This document shows, in pieces, positions 35,889 to 45,464 of a stretch of 64,000 nucleotides of DNA; position 1 is the first letter of the stretch, and every line of letters begins with the position of its first letter. Source of the DNA: Caulobacter sp. X (GTDB taxonomy: Bacteria; Pseudomonadota; Alphaproteobacteria; Caulobacterales; Caulobacteraceae); assembly GCF_002742635.1 (NCBI RefSeq), contig NZ_PEGF01000002.1, forward strand, positions 186,001 through 250,000, given 5' to 3'. Position numbers and translations under genes: made by a program. The notes beneath the pieces are model-generated. The model saw nothing but the letters and a program-made list of their open reading frames with translations. It was not told where the DNA came from and ran no database searches.

Positions 35889-36015
35889 ACCAATCACAAC
35901 CTGGTCCGCAATTGGTTTCTTTTTGGCCTTGTCATCCGCAAAATTTCCGTCACAGTTCTCTCCCGAGGCCTGAGAAGTACCCATTTCTGCGGATCCTCCC
36001 AGAAAATTGGTACCA
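35889..36015. promoter_or_regulatory. ATTGGT/ACCAAT boxes, probable GntR operators
   Basis: ACCAAT at 35889-35894 and ATTGGT at 35911-35916 form an inverted pair. A third copy, ATTGGTACCA, lies at 36006-36015, where TGGTACCA is itself an 8-base palindrome. They sit between the divergent gntR and TonB-receptor genes, and the wording resembles HutC-type GlcNAc regulator sites. Confidence 0.6.
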
Positions 36016-36074
36016 GATTGGGCTTGGGGTTCGGCTCCGGGTCCAAGGCCCGGCATAATGGGGAGAAGCCGAGT

Positions 36075-38741
36075 ATGAAACGTTTCCACAAGTCCGTCCT
36101 GGCCGCGTCCGTGAGCGCGATGGCGATCGCGTCCGCCGCGCCGGCCCTCGCGCAAGACAGCAACGCCGTCGAGCAGGTGGTTGTCACCGGCATCCGCGCT
36201 TCGCTGCTGCAGTCCATCGAATCCAAGCGTCGCGCTAGCGCCATCATCGACGTCGTCACCGCCGAGGACGTGGGCAAGTTCCCGAGCAGCAATGTCGCCG
36301 AAGCGCTGACGATCGTGCCGGGCGTGACCGTGGATCGCGCCTTCGGTCAAGGCGAGAAGGTCAGCATCCTGGGCACTGACCCAGCGCTGAACCGCACTTT
36401 GCTGAACGGCCAGACCGTCGCCTCCGCTGACTGGTTCATTCTCGACTCCCCCGGCCGCACCTTCAACTACGCCCTGCTGGCCCCGCAGATCGTCGGCAAG
36501 GTCGACGTCTACAAGTCGCCCGAGGCGCGCATCGACGAAGGCAGCATCGGCGGCACCGTCATCGTCAACACCCGCAAGCCCCTGGACCTCAAGTCTGGCC
36601 TGATCGCTGGCGCGGTGAGCTATCTTTATAACGACCGCTCCAAGAAGGGCGACGCTCAAGGCTCGTTGCTGGTCAGCTGGAAGAACGCCGACCAGACCTT
36701 CGGCGCCAGCTTCTCGGTCCAACGCGCCGAGGACCAGCTGCGCCGCGACGGCGTCGAGAGCTACGGCACGATCGCCGCCAACCAGTGGGCCGGCGGCAAC
36801 CCCGACAATCCTGTCGACTCGCGCACCAAGGGCTGCACCGGGACCTGCGCCAGCACCCTGACCTCGAACCTGACGGCCCGCAGCCCGAACGCGTTCGGCG
36901 CGTCATACTTCGAGCAGGACCGCACGCGCACCACCTACACCACGGCGCTGCAGTGGAAGCCGACCGACCAGCTGTCGTTCGAGTTCAACTGGCTGAAGAT
37001 CAAGGCCGACTACGACAACACCAACCAGTCGATGTACGCCTTCCAAGGCAACACCTGGAACAGCCTGGGCGCCCTGACCGGCATCAGCGTCAACAACGGC
37101 GTGGTGACCAAGGCCTCGTTCGCCAACGCCCTGTCGGTGCTGGACGTCCAGTACCGCGAGGCCGAGCTGAACTCCGACACCTACCACCTGAAGGGCGGCT
37201 ACAAGGGCGACGGCTGGGACCTGTCGGGCGAGATCGGCAAGTCGACCGCCGACGGCGGCACCAAGCGCCAGGTGTTCCTCGAGTTCCTGAACTGGGCCAA
37301 CTACACCGTCGACATCAGCGGCGCGCCCAAGAGCGCCGGCAGCCTGACCTACACCACCAACGTGATGGGCAATCCGGCCGCTTTCGCGACGGATCCGGGC
37401 TGGAGCGGCAACCTCGTCTCCAAGCCGACCTCGGACGAGGAGAAGTACGCCCAGATCGATCTCGGCAAGGACTTTGACGGCGTCATCCAGCGCGTCCAGG
37501 TCGGCTACAAGCGGCGTGAGCACGAGACCGGCCAGCAATATGCCGGCATCGCCATCACCGGCGTCGCCGCGCCGGCGTCGCTGTTCAGCCCCAGCGAAGT
37601 CCCCAGCAACTATCTGAAGGGCTTTGACGGCGTCGGCGACCAGATGAAGAACCGCTTCCGGATCAGCGGTCCGTCGATGGTCTCGTACGTCGAGAGCGGC
37701 AAGTGGCTGGCGGCCGGCGCGTCGCTGCCGCAACCGTCCATTTTCGCCGCCGCCGAGTTCACGGCCGGCAACTGGAACATCCAGGAAGACATCGACGCCG
37801 CCTACGCCCAGGCCAACTTCAAGGCCGACAACATCCGCGGCAACTTCGGCGTCCGCTACGTGAAGACCTCGGTGAACAGCGCCGGCTACGTCTGCAAGCC
37901 GGGCGCGCCCTGCAACAAGGCCGCCGACTGGACCTGGCAGGTCACCAAGAAGAGCTACGACAACGTCCTGCCCAGCGTGAACATCATCGTCGATGCGCGC
38001 GAGGACCTCGTCTTCCGCTTCGCCGCGGCCCAGGTGATCGCGAGACCCAACTACGCCGACATGACCAACTATTTCTGGCTGTCTGACGGCATCCTGACCG
38101 GCGGCGGCGGCAATCCGGCGCTGGAGCCCTACAAGTCGAGCAACTTCAACGCCTCGGCCGAGTGGTACTTCCAGCCCCAGGCCATCCTATCGGCCGAGGT
38201 GTTCTACAAGGACATCTCCAACTACATCCTGCAGCGGACCCAGCCGGAGTCGTACTTCAACCAGTCGCAGGGTAAGGTCACGACCTACCAGATCAGCCGG
38301 CCGTTCAACGCGGGCTCGGCCGAGGTCAAGGGCCTGGCGGTCGCCTACCAGCAGACCTTCGGCTACGGCTTTGGCCTGCTGGCCAACTACACCTATGCCG
38401 ACGCCAAGGGGCAGGACGACGCGCCGCTGCCCTATAGCTCCAAGAACCAGGTCAATGTCAGCCCCTTCTACGAGAACGGTCCGTTCTCGGCGCGGGCGAC
38501 CTTCACCTGGCGCTCAAAGTACTTCACCGGCGTCGATCGCGGCGACAACATGTTCGTTCGCGCCTCCAAGACGCTGGACGTGACGGCCGGCTACGCGGTG
38601 ACCAAGAACATCACCGCCTCGGTCTCGGCGCAGAACCTGCTGGACAGCGAGTACTACGCCTACGCCAACACCACGGCCCTGCCGCGCGGCGTCTACCGCA
38701 CGGGCCGCAAGCTGCAGGCCACGTTGAACGTGAGCTTCTAG
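36075..38741 (+). CDS. TonB-dependent receptor of the GlcNAc/chitooligosaccharide locus
   Basis: 888 residues. The signal peptide ends SAAPALAQDS; the TonB-box-like VEQVVVTGI is followed by a plug with NVAEALTIVPGVTVDRAFGQ and ALNRTLLNGQTVASADWF. The barrel ends GRKLQATLNVSF with terminal Phe. It stands upstream of hexosaminidase and PTS genes and divergent from the GntR gene. I infer it imports chitin oligomers across the outer membrane, as proposed for its Caulobacter counterpart. GGGGAGAAG precedes the ATG. Confidence 0.92.
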   Translation: MKRFHKSVLAASVSAMAIASAAPALAQDSNAVEQVVVTGIRASLLQSIESKRRASAIIDVVTAEDVGKFPSSNVAEALTIVPGVTVDRAFGQGEKVSILGTDPALNRTLLNGQTVASADWFILDSPGRTFNYALLAPQIVGKVDVYKSPEARIDEGSIGGTVIVNTRKPLDLKSGLIAGAVSYLYNDRSKKGDAQGSLLVSWKNADQTFGASFSVQRAEDQLRRDGVESYGTIAANQWAGGNPDNPVDSRTKGCTGTCASTLTSNLTARSPNAFGASYFEQDRTRTTYTTALQWKPTDQLSFEFNWLKIKADYDNTNQSMYAFQGNTWNSLGALTGISVNNGVVTKASFANALSVLDVQYREAELNSDTYHLKGGYKGDGWDLSGEIGKSTADGGTKRQVFLEFLNWANYTVDISGAPKSAGSLTYTTNVMGNPAAFATDPGWSGNLVSKPTSDEEKYAQIDLGKDFDGVIQRVQVGYKRREHETGQQYAGIAITGVAAPASLFSPSEVPSNYLKGFDGVGDQMKNRFRISGPSMVSYVESGKWLAAGASLPQPSIFAAAEFTAGNWNIQEDIDAAYAQANFKADNIRGNFGVRYVKTSVNSAGYVCKPGAPCNKAADWTWQVTKKSYDNVLPSVNIIVDAREDLVFRFAAAQVIARPNYADMTNYFWLSDGILTGGGGNPALEPYKSSNFNASAEWYFQPQAILSAEVFYKDISNYILQRTQPESYFNQSQGKVTTYQISRPFNAGSAEVKGLAVAYQQTFGYGFGLLANYTYADAKGQDDAPLPYSSKNQVNVSPFYENGPFSARATFTWRSKYFTGVDRGDNMFVRASKTLDVTAGYAVTKNITASVSAQNLLDSEYYAYANTTALPRGVYRTGRKLQATLNVSF

Positions 38742-38825
38742 CGCGCTGGGGCGGAGGCTCGGTCGTCCCGAGCTTCCGTCCAGGCGCATTGATCCGATCC
38801 CCTCCTGACTGCAAGCATGGAGATT

Positions 38826-38858
38826 GGGCGGGATAGCTTGCTGTCCCGCCCGCTTTTT
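38826..38858 (+). terminator. Intrinsic terminator between TonB receptor and hexosaminidase
   Basis: GGGCGGGA (38826-38833), ten-base loop, TCCCGCCC (38844-38851), then GCTTTTT. A second hairpin without a T-run lies just upstream (38752-38778). It may reduce read-through so that the receptor is made in excess over downstream enzymes. Confidence 0.78.
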
Positions 38859-38883
38859 GCCGCCTGAGTTTCCGCGAGGCTGC

Positions 38884-41163
38884 GTGACCCTGACCCCGCT
38901 CCGCATGATCGTTGCTTCGGCTCTCGTCCTGGCCGCCGCTGTCGCCACGCCGGCGGCCGCCGCCGACCTGACTCTCACGCCTGCGCCGGCCAAGGCGGTC
39001 CGGGCGGAGGGCGCCTTTAAGCTTTCCGCCGCCACCCGCATCCACGTCGCCAAGAGCGACATCGAGGCCCGGGGCGTCGCCGTCCAGCTCGCCGACTTGA
39101 TCCGTCGTTCGCGCGGCTTCCGGCCCATCGTCGTCGAGGGGCCATCCGTGGGCGGAGAGAGCGCCATCGTCCTAACGCGCGAAGGCCCCGCTGGCGAAGC
39201 CTACAAGCTCAACATCACGCCGACAGGCGTGACCATCGCCGCCGCCCAGCGCGCGGGGCTCTTCTACGGCGCCATGTCGCTCTGGCAGCTCGCGACGCCG
39301 GATGACGCCAAGGGTCCGGTCGCCATCCCCGCCGCCACGATCGAGGACGCCCCGCGCTTCGCCTGGCGCGGCCTGATGGTCGACAGCGCCCGCCATTACC
39401 AGTCGATCGCGACGCTGAAGGCCACGCTCGACGCCATGGCCGCGCACAAGCTCAACACCTTCCATTGGCACCTGGTCGACGACCAGGGCTGGCGGCTGGA
39501 GATCAAGAAGTATCCGAAGCTGACGCAGGTCGGCGCCTGGCGGAACGATCCCGGCGCGGCGCGCGCCGATCCGAAGTACGGCGGCTTCTACACCCAGGAG
39601 CAGGTCCGCGACCTCGTCGCCTACGCCGCCGCTCGCAACATCACCATCGTCCCCGAGATCGAGACGCCCGGTCACGCCCTGGCGCCGATCGTGGCCTATC
39701 CGGAGTTGGGCTCGGCGCCGCCCGATGCGTCGAAGATGGGCGACTGGGGCGTCTTCCCCTGGCTTTACAACACCGATGACGCCACCTTCGCCTTCCTCGA
39801 CGACGTGCTGAACGAGGTCATGGACCTCTTCCCCTCGACCTTCATCCACGTCGGCGGCGACGAGGCGATCAAGGACCAGTGGAAGGCCAGCCCCAAGGTC
39901 CAGGCCAAGATCCGCGAGCTGGGCCTCAAGGACGAGCACGAGCTGCAGAGCTGGTTCATCCAGCGCGTAGGAAAGACCCTGGAAAAGCGCGGTCGTCGCC
40001 TGATCGGCTGGGACGAGATCCTCGAAGGCGGCCTGGCGCCCAACGCCACGGTGATGTCCTGGCGCGGAATCGACGGGGCGATCGCGGCGGCAAAGGCGGG
40101 CCACGACACCGTGCTGTCGCCGCATCCGACCCTCTATCTCGACAACCGCCAGAGCGCCTCGCCCGACGAGCCGACGGGCCGCGGCAAGGTGGTTAGCCTG
40201 AAGGACGTCTATGCGTTCGACCCGGCGCCCGCCCAGCTCACCGAAGACCAGCGCCGGCACATCCTCGGCGTCCAGGCCAATGTCTGGACCGAGCACATGC
40301 AGACCGACGCGCGGATGCAGGCCATGGCCTTCCCGCGCGCCGTGGCCTTGGCCGAGCGCGGCTGGTCGCCCGAGGGCGCGGCCGATTGGGACGACTTCGC
40401 CCGCCGCCTGCCGGCCGACATGGCGCGGTTGAAGGTGTTGGGCGTCGTCGCCAACACCGTGCCGTTCGAGCCGCAACCGAAGGCCTCGGAAGGCGAGGGC
40501 GGCAAGACCCGCTTGGCGCTGTCCACGGGCCTCGGGATCGGCCAAGTCCGTTACACGCTCGACGGCAAGACGCCGACGGCTTCGTCGCCCGTCTATGCCG
40601 ACGCGCTCGACTTGCCGAATGGCGCGACGGTGAAGGCCCGGACCTTCCTGGACGGCCAGGCCCTGGGCCGCGAACGGGCCTGGACGATCACGCCGACCCT
40701 GCTGAACACCCGTGTCAGCGCCCAATTGAAGCTGTGCACCGACAAGGTGCCGCTGACGATGATCGACGACGCGCCGCGCGCCTTCGACCAGCGGGCGATG
40801 ATGTTCGTCGACATCCTCAATCCCTGCTGGATCTGGGAGGGGGCTGACCTCACCAAGGGCGCGATCCTCGGCGTCCGCGCCAGTCAGATCCCGTTCAACT
40901 TCCAGGTCGGCGCCGAACGCGATCGCATCCCATCGCGGCCGCCGGCCACCCCCGGCGGCGAGCTGGAGGTGCGCGCCGGCTGCGCCGGAGAGCGCATCGC
41001 CGCCATCCCGCTGGGCGATGCGTCGAAAAATCCGGGCCTATCCACGATCACCGGCCGCTTGCCGCCGCGAGCGGCTAAGGTCGATCTGTGCCTGAGCTTC
41101 ACGGCCAAGAGCGTCGACCCCTTCTGGGCGATCGATCGCGTGACCCTGACGCCCGCGAACTAG
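38884..41163 (+). CDS. Beta-N-acetylhexosaminidase, GH20
   Basis: 759 residues including a signal peptide (MIVASALVLAAAVATPAAAA). The N-terminal GH20b domain is followed by the catalytic barrel: DSARHYQSIATLKATLDAMA, NTFHWHLVDDQGWR, and FIHVGGDEAIKDQWK, where D326-E327 is the substrate-assisted catalytic pair. A C-terminal beta domain (about 600-759) with cysteines follows. It splits terminal GlcNAc from chitooligosaccharides in the periplasm. GTG at 38884 has GAGG upstream; an ATG at 38905 is possible but lacks a ribosome site. Confidence 0.94.
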   Translation: MTLTPLRMIVASALVLAAAVATPAAAADLTLTPAPAKAVRAEGAFKLSAATRIHVAKSDIEARGVAVQLADLIRRSRGFRPIVVEGPSVGGESAIVLTREGPAGEAYKLNITPTGVTIAAAQRAGLFYGAMSLWQLATPDDAKGPVAIPAATIEDAPRFAWRGLMVDSARHYQSIATLKATLDAMAAHKLNTFHWHLVDDQGWRLEIKKYPKLTQVGAWRNDPGAARADPKYGGFYTQEQVRDLVAYAAARNITIVPEIETPGHALAPIVAYPELGSAPPDASKMGDWGVFPWLYNTDDATFAFLDDVLNEVMDLFPSTFIHVGGDEAIKDQWKASPKVQAKIRELGLKDEHELQSWFIQRVGKTLEKRGRRLIGWDEILEGGLAPNATVMSWRGIDGAIAAAKAGHDTVLSPHPTLYLDNRQSASPDEPTGRGKVVSLKDVYAFDPAPAQLTEDQRRHILGVQANVWTEHMQTDARMQAMAFPRAVALAERGWSPEGAADWDDFARRLPADMARLKVLGVVANTVPFEPQPKASEGEGGKTRLALSTGLGIGQVRYTLDGKTPTASSPVYADALDLPNGATVKARTFLDGQALGRERAWTITPTLLNTRVSAQLKLCTDKVPLTMIDDAPRAFDQRAMMFVDILNPCWIWEGADLTKGAILGVRASQIPFNFQVGAERDRIPSRPPATPGGELEVRAGCAGERIAAIPLGDASKNPGLSTITGRLPPRAAKVDLCLSFTAKSVDPFWAIDRVTLTPAN

Positions 41164-41184
41164 TCTTCGGAAGAGCCCAAGCCT

Positions 41185-43707
41185 GTGTCCAACCTTGTTC
41201 TCGCATCGCCCCTGAGCGGCTGGATCGCGTCGTTGTCGGAGGTTCCGGACGCGGTGTTCGCGGGGCGGATGCTGGGTGACGGGGTGGCGATCGACCCGCT
41301 GGGCGGGGAGTTGGTTGCGCCGTGCGACGGGGTGGTGATCTCGGCGCATCGGGCGGGTCACGCGGTGACCCTGCGCTCGGAGGCGGGCGCCGAGATCCTG
41401 ATGCACGTGGGGCTGGAGACGGTGGCGCTGGGCGGCGAGGGCTTCGAGGCTTGCGTGCGCGAGGGCCAGGCGGTGAAGGCCGGCGATCCGCTGATCCGCT
41501 TTGACCTGGACCTGCTGGCCCAGAAGGCCAAGAGCCTGATCACCCCGGTGGTCATCACCAATCCCGAAGCCTTCGAGATCGTGCGCCGCGATCAGGATGT
41601 AGCCGTGGAGGCCGGCGGGTTCCTGATGGAGCTACGTCCAGTGGCCGGTGCGGCGACCTCGGCCGCCTCGAACACGTCCAAAGAGATCGCCCGCGCGGTG
41701 ACCGTGCCCTTGATGCACGGGATCCACGCGCGACCAGCGGCGAGGATCGCCGAGCTGGCCAAGACCTTTACCGCCGAGACGGCGCTGGCCGTGGGCGAGC
41801 GCCGTTCCAGCGCCAAGAGCCCGGTGGGGCTGATGGCCCTGGCCGCGCGCCACGGCGACGCGATACAGGTGCTGGCCTCCGGCGCGGACGCCCAGGTTGC
41901 CGTGGCGGCCATCGCCGCGCTGATCGAGAGCGGCATGGGCGAGGGGGCGCCGGTCTTGGCCAAGAGCGCCACGGCGCCGGTTGCTGTCGCTGAGCCGGAA
42001 GCCCTGACCCCGGCCGCCCTGCCGGCCGACGGGGGGCTGAAGGGCGTCTTGGCCGCGCCGGGCCTGGCGATCGGCAAGGCCGTGCGCCTGGCCTCCAGCG
42101 ACATCGCCGTGCGCGAGGACGGGCAGGGCGTGGCTTCGGAAGAGACGGCTCTGACGGCCGCCCTGGACAAGGTCCGCGCCCGCCTGGAAGCCAACGCGTC
42201 CAAGGGCGACAAGGCCCGAAAGGCGATCCTAACCGCGCACCTGGCCTTCCTCGACGACCCGGAACTGCTGGCCCAGGCCAAGGGCCTGATCGCGCAAGGC
42301 AAGAGCGCCGGCTTTGGCTGGCGATCGGCGGTGCGCGGCTATGTCGAGGCGCTGCGGGCCTTAGGGGATCGCCGCATGGCCGAGCGGGTCGACGACCTGA
42401 TCGACCTGGAACGCCAGGTGCTCAAGGCGCTCAATGGTGAAGACGACGAGGCCGCGGTCCTGCCGCCGGGCTCCATCCTGCTGGCCGACGAGCTTTTGCC
42501 CTCGCAGCTGATGGGCGCCGATCCTGGCGTCATCGCCGGCTTCGCCACCGCCCGGGGCGGGCCGACCTCGCACGTGGCGATCCTGGCCGCGGCCATGGGC
42601 ATACCGGCCCTGGTGGCGCTGGGCGGCGCGGCGCTCAGCATCGCCGACGGAACCGCCCTGATCCTCGACGCCGACGGCGGCTCCTTGCGCGTGGCCCCCG
42701 ACGCTCCGGCCCTGGAAGCGGCCCAGACCCATCTGGCCCGGCGTCAGGCGGCCAAGGCCGCCGCCAAGGCCGCCGCCCATGAGCCGGCGGTGACGAAGGA
42801 CGGGACCCGCATCGAGGTCTTCGCCAACACCGGCGCGGTCAAGGACGCCTTGGCGGCGATCGAGAACGGGGCGGAGGGCTGCGGCCTGCTGCGCACCGAG
42901 TTCCTGTTCCTCGACCGCCAGACCCCGCCCGACGAGGACGAACAGGCCCGCCAGTACCAAGCCATCGCCGACGCCTTGCAAGGCCGGCCGCTGATCGTGC
43001 GCACGCTGGATGTCGGCGGCGACAAGGCCGCCCCCTACCTGCCGATCCCGGCCGAGGAGAACCCGGCGCTGGGCCTGCGCGGCGTGCGCGTCAGCCTGTG
43101 GCGGCCGCATCTGCTCAAGACCCAGCTGCGCGCCATCCTGCGGGTCCAACCCCAAGGTCAATGCAAGATCATGGTCCCGATGGTCGCCAGCCTCGATGAA
43201 CTGCGCGCCGTGCGCGCGGTGCTGGAGGAGGCCAAGCGCGAGCTCAAGGTCACCGCCAACGTCGAGCTCGGCGTGATGATCGAGACTCCGGCCGCGGCCG
43301 TGACCGCCGACCTGATCGCCGCCGAGGCCGACTTCCTCTCCGTCGGCACCAATGATCTCACCCAATACGTCCTGGCCATGGACCGGGGTAATCCGGAGCT
43401 GGCCGCCCGGATCGACGCCCTGCACCCGGCGGTGCTGCGGATGATCGCCCAGACCTGCCAGGGCGCGAAGGCCCACGGCCGCTGGGTCGGGGTCTGCGGC
43501 GGCCTGGCCTCGGATCTGGCGGCCACGCCGATCCTCTTGGGGTTGGGGGTTACCGAGCTCTCGGCCACAGCCGCCATCGTGCCGGAGGTCAAGGCTCGCG
43601 TCCGCGCCCTCGACATCGCCGCCTGCCAGGACCTCGCCCGCCAAGCCCTGGCCCAGACCTCGCCCGAGGCCGTGCGCGGCCTTGTCCAATCAACGCTCGG
43701 AGTCTGA
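41185..43707 (+). CDS. PTS EIIA-HPr-EI fusion protein for GlcNAc
   Basis: 840 residues joining three phosphotransferase modules. EIIA of the glucose type (1 to about 145) has His59 and phospho-acceptor His74 in EILMHVGLETVALGG. HPr (about 165-255) has phospho-His181 in MHGIHARPAARIAE. EI (about 280-840) has phospho-His463 in GGPTSHVAILAAAMGIPALV and the C-terminal PEP-binding domain with LRTEFLFLDR, LDVGGDKAAPYLP and VGTNDLTQYVLAMDRG. The single protein passes phosphate from PEP to the adjacent EIICB permease. It starts with GTG 21 bases after the hexosaminidase. Confidence 0.95.
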   Translation: MSNLVLASPLSGWIASLSEVPDAVFAGRMLGDGVAIDPLGGELVAPCDGVVISAHRAGHAVTLRSEAGAEILMHVGLETVALGGEGFEACVREGQAVKAGDPLIRFDLDLLAQKAKSLITPVVITNPEAFEIVRRDQDVAVEAGGFLMELRPVAGAATSAASNTSKEIARAVTVPLMHGIHARPAARIAELAKTFTAETALAVGERRSSAKSPVGLMALAARHGDAIQVLASGADAQVAVAAIAALIESGMGEGAPVLAKSATAPVAVAEPEALTPAALPADGGLKGVLAAPGLAIGKAVRLASSDIAVREDGQGVASEETALTAALDKVRARLEANASKGDKARKAILTAHLAFLDDPELLAQAKGLIAQGKSAGFGWRSAVRGYVEALRALGDRRMAERVDDLIDLERQVLKALNGEDDEAAVLPPGSILLADELLPSQLMGADPGVIAGFATARGGPTSHVAILAAAMGIPALVALGGAALSIADGTALILDADGGSLRVAPDAPALEAAQTHLARRQAAKAAAKAAAHEPAVTKDGTRIEVFANTGAVKDALAAIENGAEGCGLLRTEFLFLDRQTPPDEDEQARQYQAIADALQGRPLIVRTLDVGGDKAAPYLPIPAEENPALGLRGVRVSLWRPHLLKTQLRAILRVQPQGQCKIMVPMVASLDELRAVRAVLEEAKRELKVTANVELGVMIETPAAAVTADLIAAEADFLSVGTNDLTQYVLAMDRGNPELAARIDALHPAVLRMIAQTCQGAKAHGRWVGVCGGLASDLAATPILLGLGVTELSATAAIVPEVKARVRALDIAACQDLARQALAQTSPEAVRGLVQSTLGV

Positions 43708-43712
43708 TCCCG

Positions 43713-45464
43713 ATGAAGTCTCCGCTCGAGATCCTCCAGCCGCTGGGCCGAGCCCTGATGCTGCCGATCGCGGTGCTGCCGGTGGCGGGCCTGCTCTTGC
43801 GCCTGGGTCAGCCGGACCTCCTGAACATCGGCTTCGTGGCCGCCGCCGGGGACGCGATCTTCTCCAACCTCGGTTTGCTGTTCGCCATCGGCGTGGCCGT
43901 GGGCATGGCCAAGGAAAACAACGGCGCGGCGGGCCTGGCCGGCGTCGTCTGCTTCCTGATCGCTGTCGAGGGCGCTAAGGCCCTGCTGCATGTTCCCGCC
44001 GAGGTCACGACCGGCCTGATCAAGGCCCACGCCGACCTCGCCGGCGCGGCCTACAAGGCAAAAGCTCTGGCCAAGCTCAGCGTGCCGATCGGCATCGTCT
44101 CGGGGATCATCGGCGGGCTGTTCTACAACCGCTTCTCGGGCTTCAAGCTGCCCGAGTATCTGGCCTTCTTCAGCGGCCGGCGATTCGTGCCGATCGTCTC
44201 AGGGCTAGCGGGTCTTCTCATCGCCCTGCTGCTGGGCCTGGGCTATGACGCGATCAACGGCGGGGTCGACGCGGCCAGCCGGGCCGTGGTCGGCTCCGGC
44301 GAGATCGGGCTCCTGGTCTATGGGTTCCTCAACCGGATCCTGATCGTCACCGGCCTGCACCACATCCTCAACAACATCGCCTGGTTCGTGGTCGGCGACT
44401 ATCACGGCGCCACCGGCGATCTTCGCCGCTTCTTCGCCGGCGACCCCAACGCCGGGGCGTTCATGAGCGGGTTCTTCCCGGTGATGATGTTCGGCCTGCC
44501 GGCCGCGTGCCTGGCCATGTATCACGCCGCCAGGCCGGACAAGCGCAAGGCCGTCGGCGGCATGCTGGCCTCGCTGGCCCTGACCTCGTTCCTGACCGGG
44601 GTGACCGAGCCGATCGAGTTCTCGTTCATGTTCCTGGCCCCGGCGCTCTATGCGATCCACGCGGTCCTCACCGGCGTGTCCATGGCCCTGATGGACATGC
44701 TGCATGTGAAGCTGGGCTTCACCTTCTCGGCGGGCCTGTTCGACTATGTGCTGAACTTCGGCAAGGCGACCCGGCCGCTGTGGCTGATCCCGATCGGCCT
44801 GGTCTATGGCGGCCTCTATTACGGCCTCTTCCGCTGGGCCATCGCGCGGTTCGACCTTAAGACCCCCGGCCGAGAGGACGACGAGGTCCAGCCGGCCCAG
44901 GCCGTCACGACTGGCGGCGGGCGCGGGGCCGACTTCGTCCAGGCCCTGGGCGGAGCGGCCAACCTCGCCAGCGTCGACGCCTGCACCACCCGCCTTCGCC
45001 TGATCGTCGTCGACCAGGCCCAGGTCAATGAGCCCGCCCTCAAGGCCCTGGGCGCGCGCGGGATCGTCCGTCCCTCCGACAAGGCCCTGCAGGTGGTGCT
45101 GGGCCCCATCGCCGACACCGTCGCCGGCGAGATCCGCGCGGCCATGGGCGCCCCGGCGCCTCAAGCTCAATCCAAGCCCCAGCCGGCCGCCGCCAGAGCC
45201 GTCCCCACCGCCCAGGACATCGCCCAGGCCCAGGCGCTCCTGTCCGCCCTCGGCGGTCCGGCCAACCTGCGCCAGGTCACCGCCAACGCCAGCCGCCTGC
45301 GCATCGTCCTGGCCAACCCCGACAAGCTCGACCAACCCGCCCTCGCCAGCGCCGGAACACGCGGAGCCGTCAGCATCAGCAACAACGTCCTGCACGTCAT
45401 CGTCGGACAAAGCGCGGAGCCGGTGGCCGAGATTCTGAGCGCAGAAGCGGCGCGCGGCGGATAG
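43713..45464 (+). CDS. nagE: PTS EIICB permease for N-acetylglucosamine, with second EIIB-like domain
   Basis: 583 residues. EIIC (1 to about 370) has LMLPIAVLPVAGLLLRLGQP, GLHHILNNIAWFVVGDY, SGFFPVMMFGLPAACLAMYH and FLTGVTEPIEFSFMFLAPAL. EIIB (about 400-480) has phospho-Cys424 in SVDACTTRLRL. After an Ala/Pro/Gln linker, a second EIIB fold (about 500-575) reads QVTANASRLRI: the Cys is replaced by Asn525. It imports GlcNAc as GlcNAc-6-P using phosphate from the upstream fusion. E. coli NagE carries EIIA at this place; here EIIA is on the other protein. Confidence 0.94.
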   Translation: MKSPLEILQPLGRALMLPIAVLPVAGLLLRLGQPDLLNIGFVAAAGDAIFSNLGLLFAIGVAVGMAKENNGAAGLAGVVCFLIAVEGAKALLHVPAEVTTGLIKAHADLAGAAYKAKALAKLSVPIGIVSGIIGGLFYNRFSGFKLPEYLAFFSGRRFVPIVSGLAGLLIALLLGLGYDAINGGVDAASRAVVGSGEIGLLVYGFLNRILIVTGLHHILNNIAWFVVGDYHGATGDLRRFFAGDPNAGAFMSGFFPVMMFGLPAACLAMYHAARPDKRKAVGGMLASLALTSFLTGVTEPIEFSFMFLAPALYAIHAVLTGVSMALMDMLHVKLGFTFSAGLFDYVLNFGKATRPLWLIPIGLVYGGLYYGLFRWAIARFDLKTPGREDDEVQPAQAVTTGGGRGADFVQALGGAANLASVDACTTRLRLIVVDQAQVNEPALKALGARGIVRPSDKALQVVLGPIADTVAGEIRAAMGAPAPQAQSKPQPAAARAVPTAQDIAQAQALLSALGGPANLRQVTANASRLRIVLANPDKLDQPALASAGTRGAVSISNNVLHVIVGQSAEPVAEILSAEAARGG

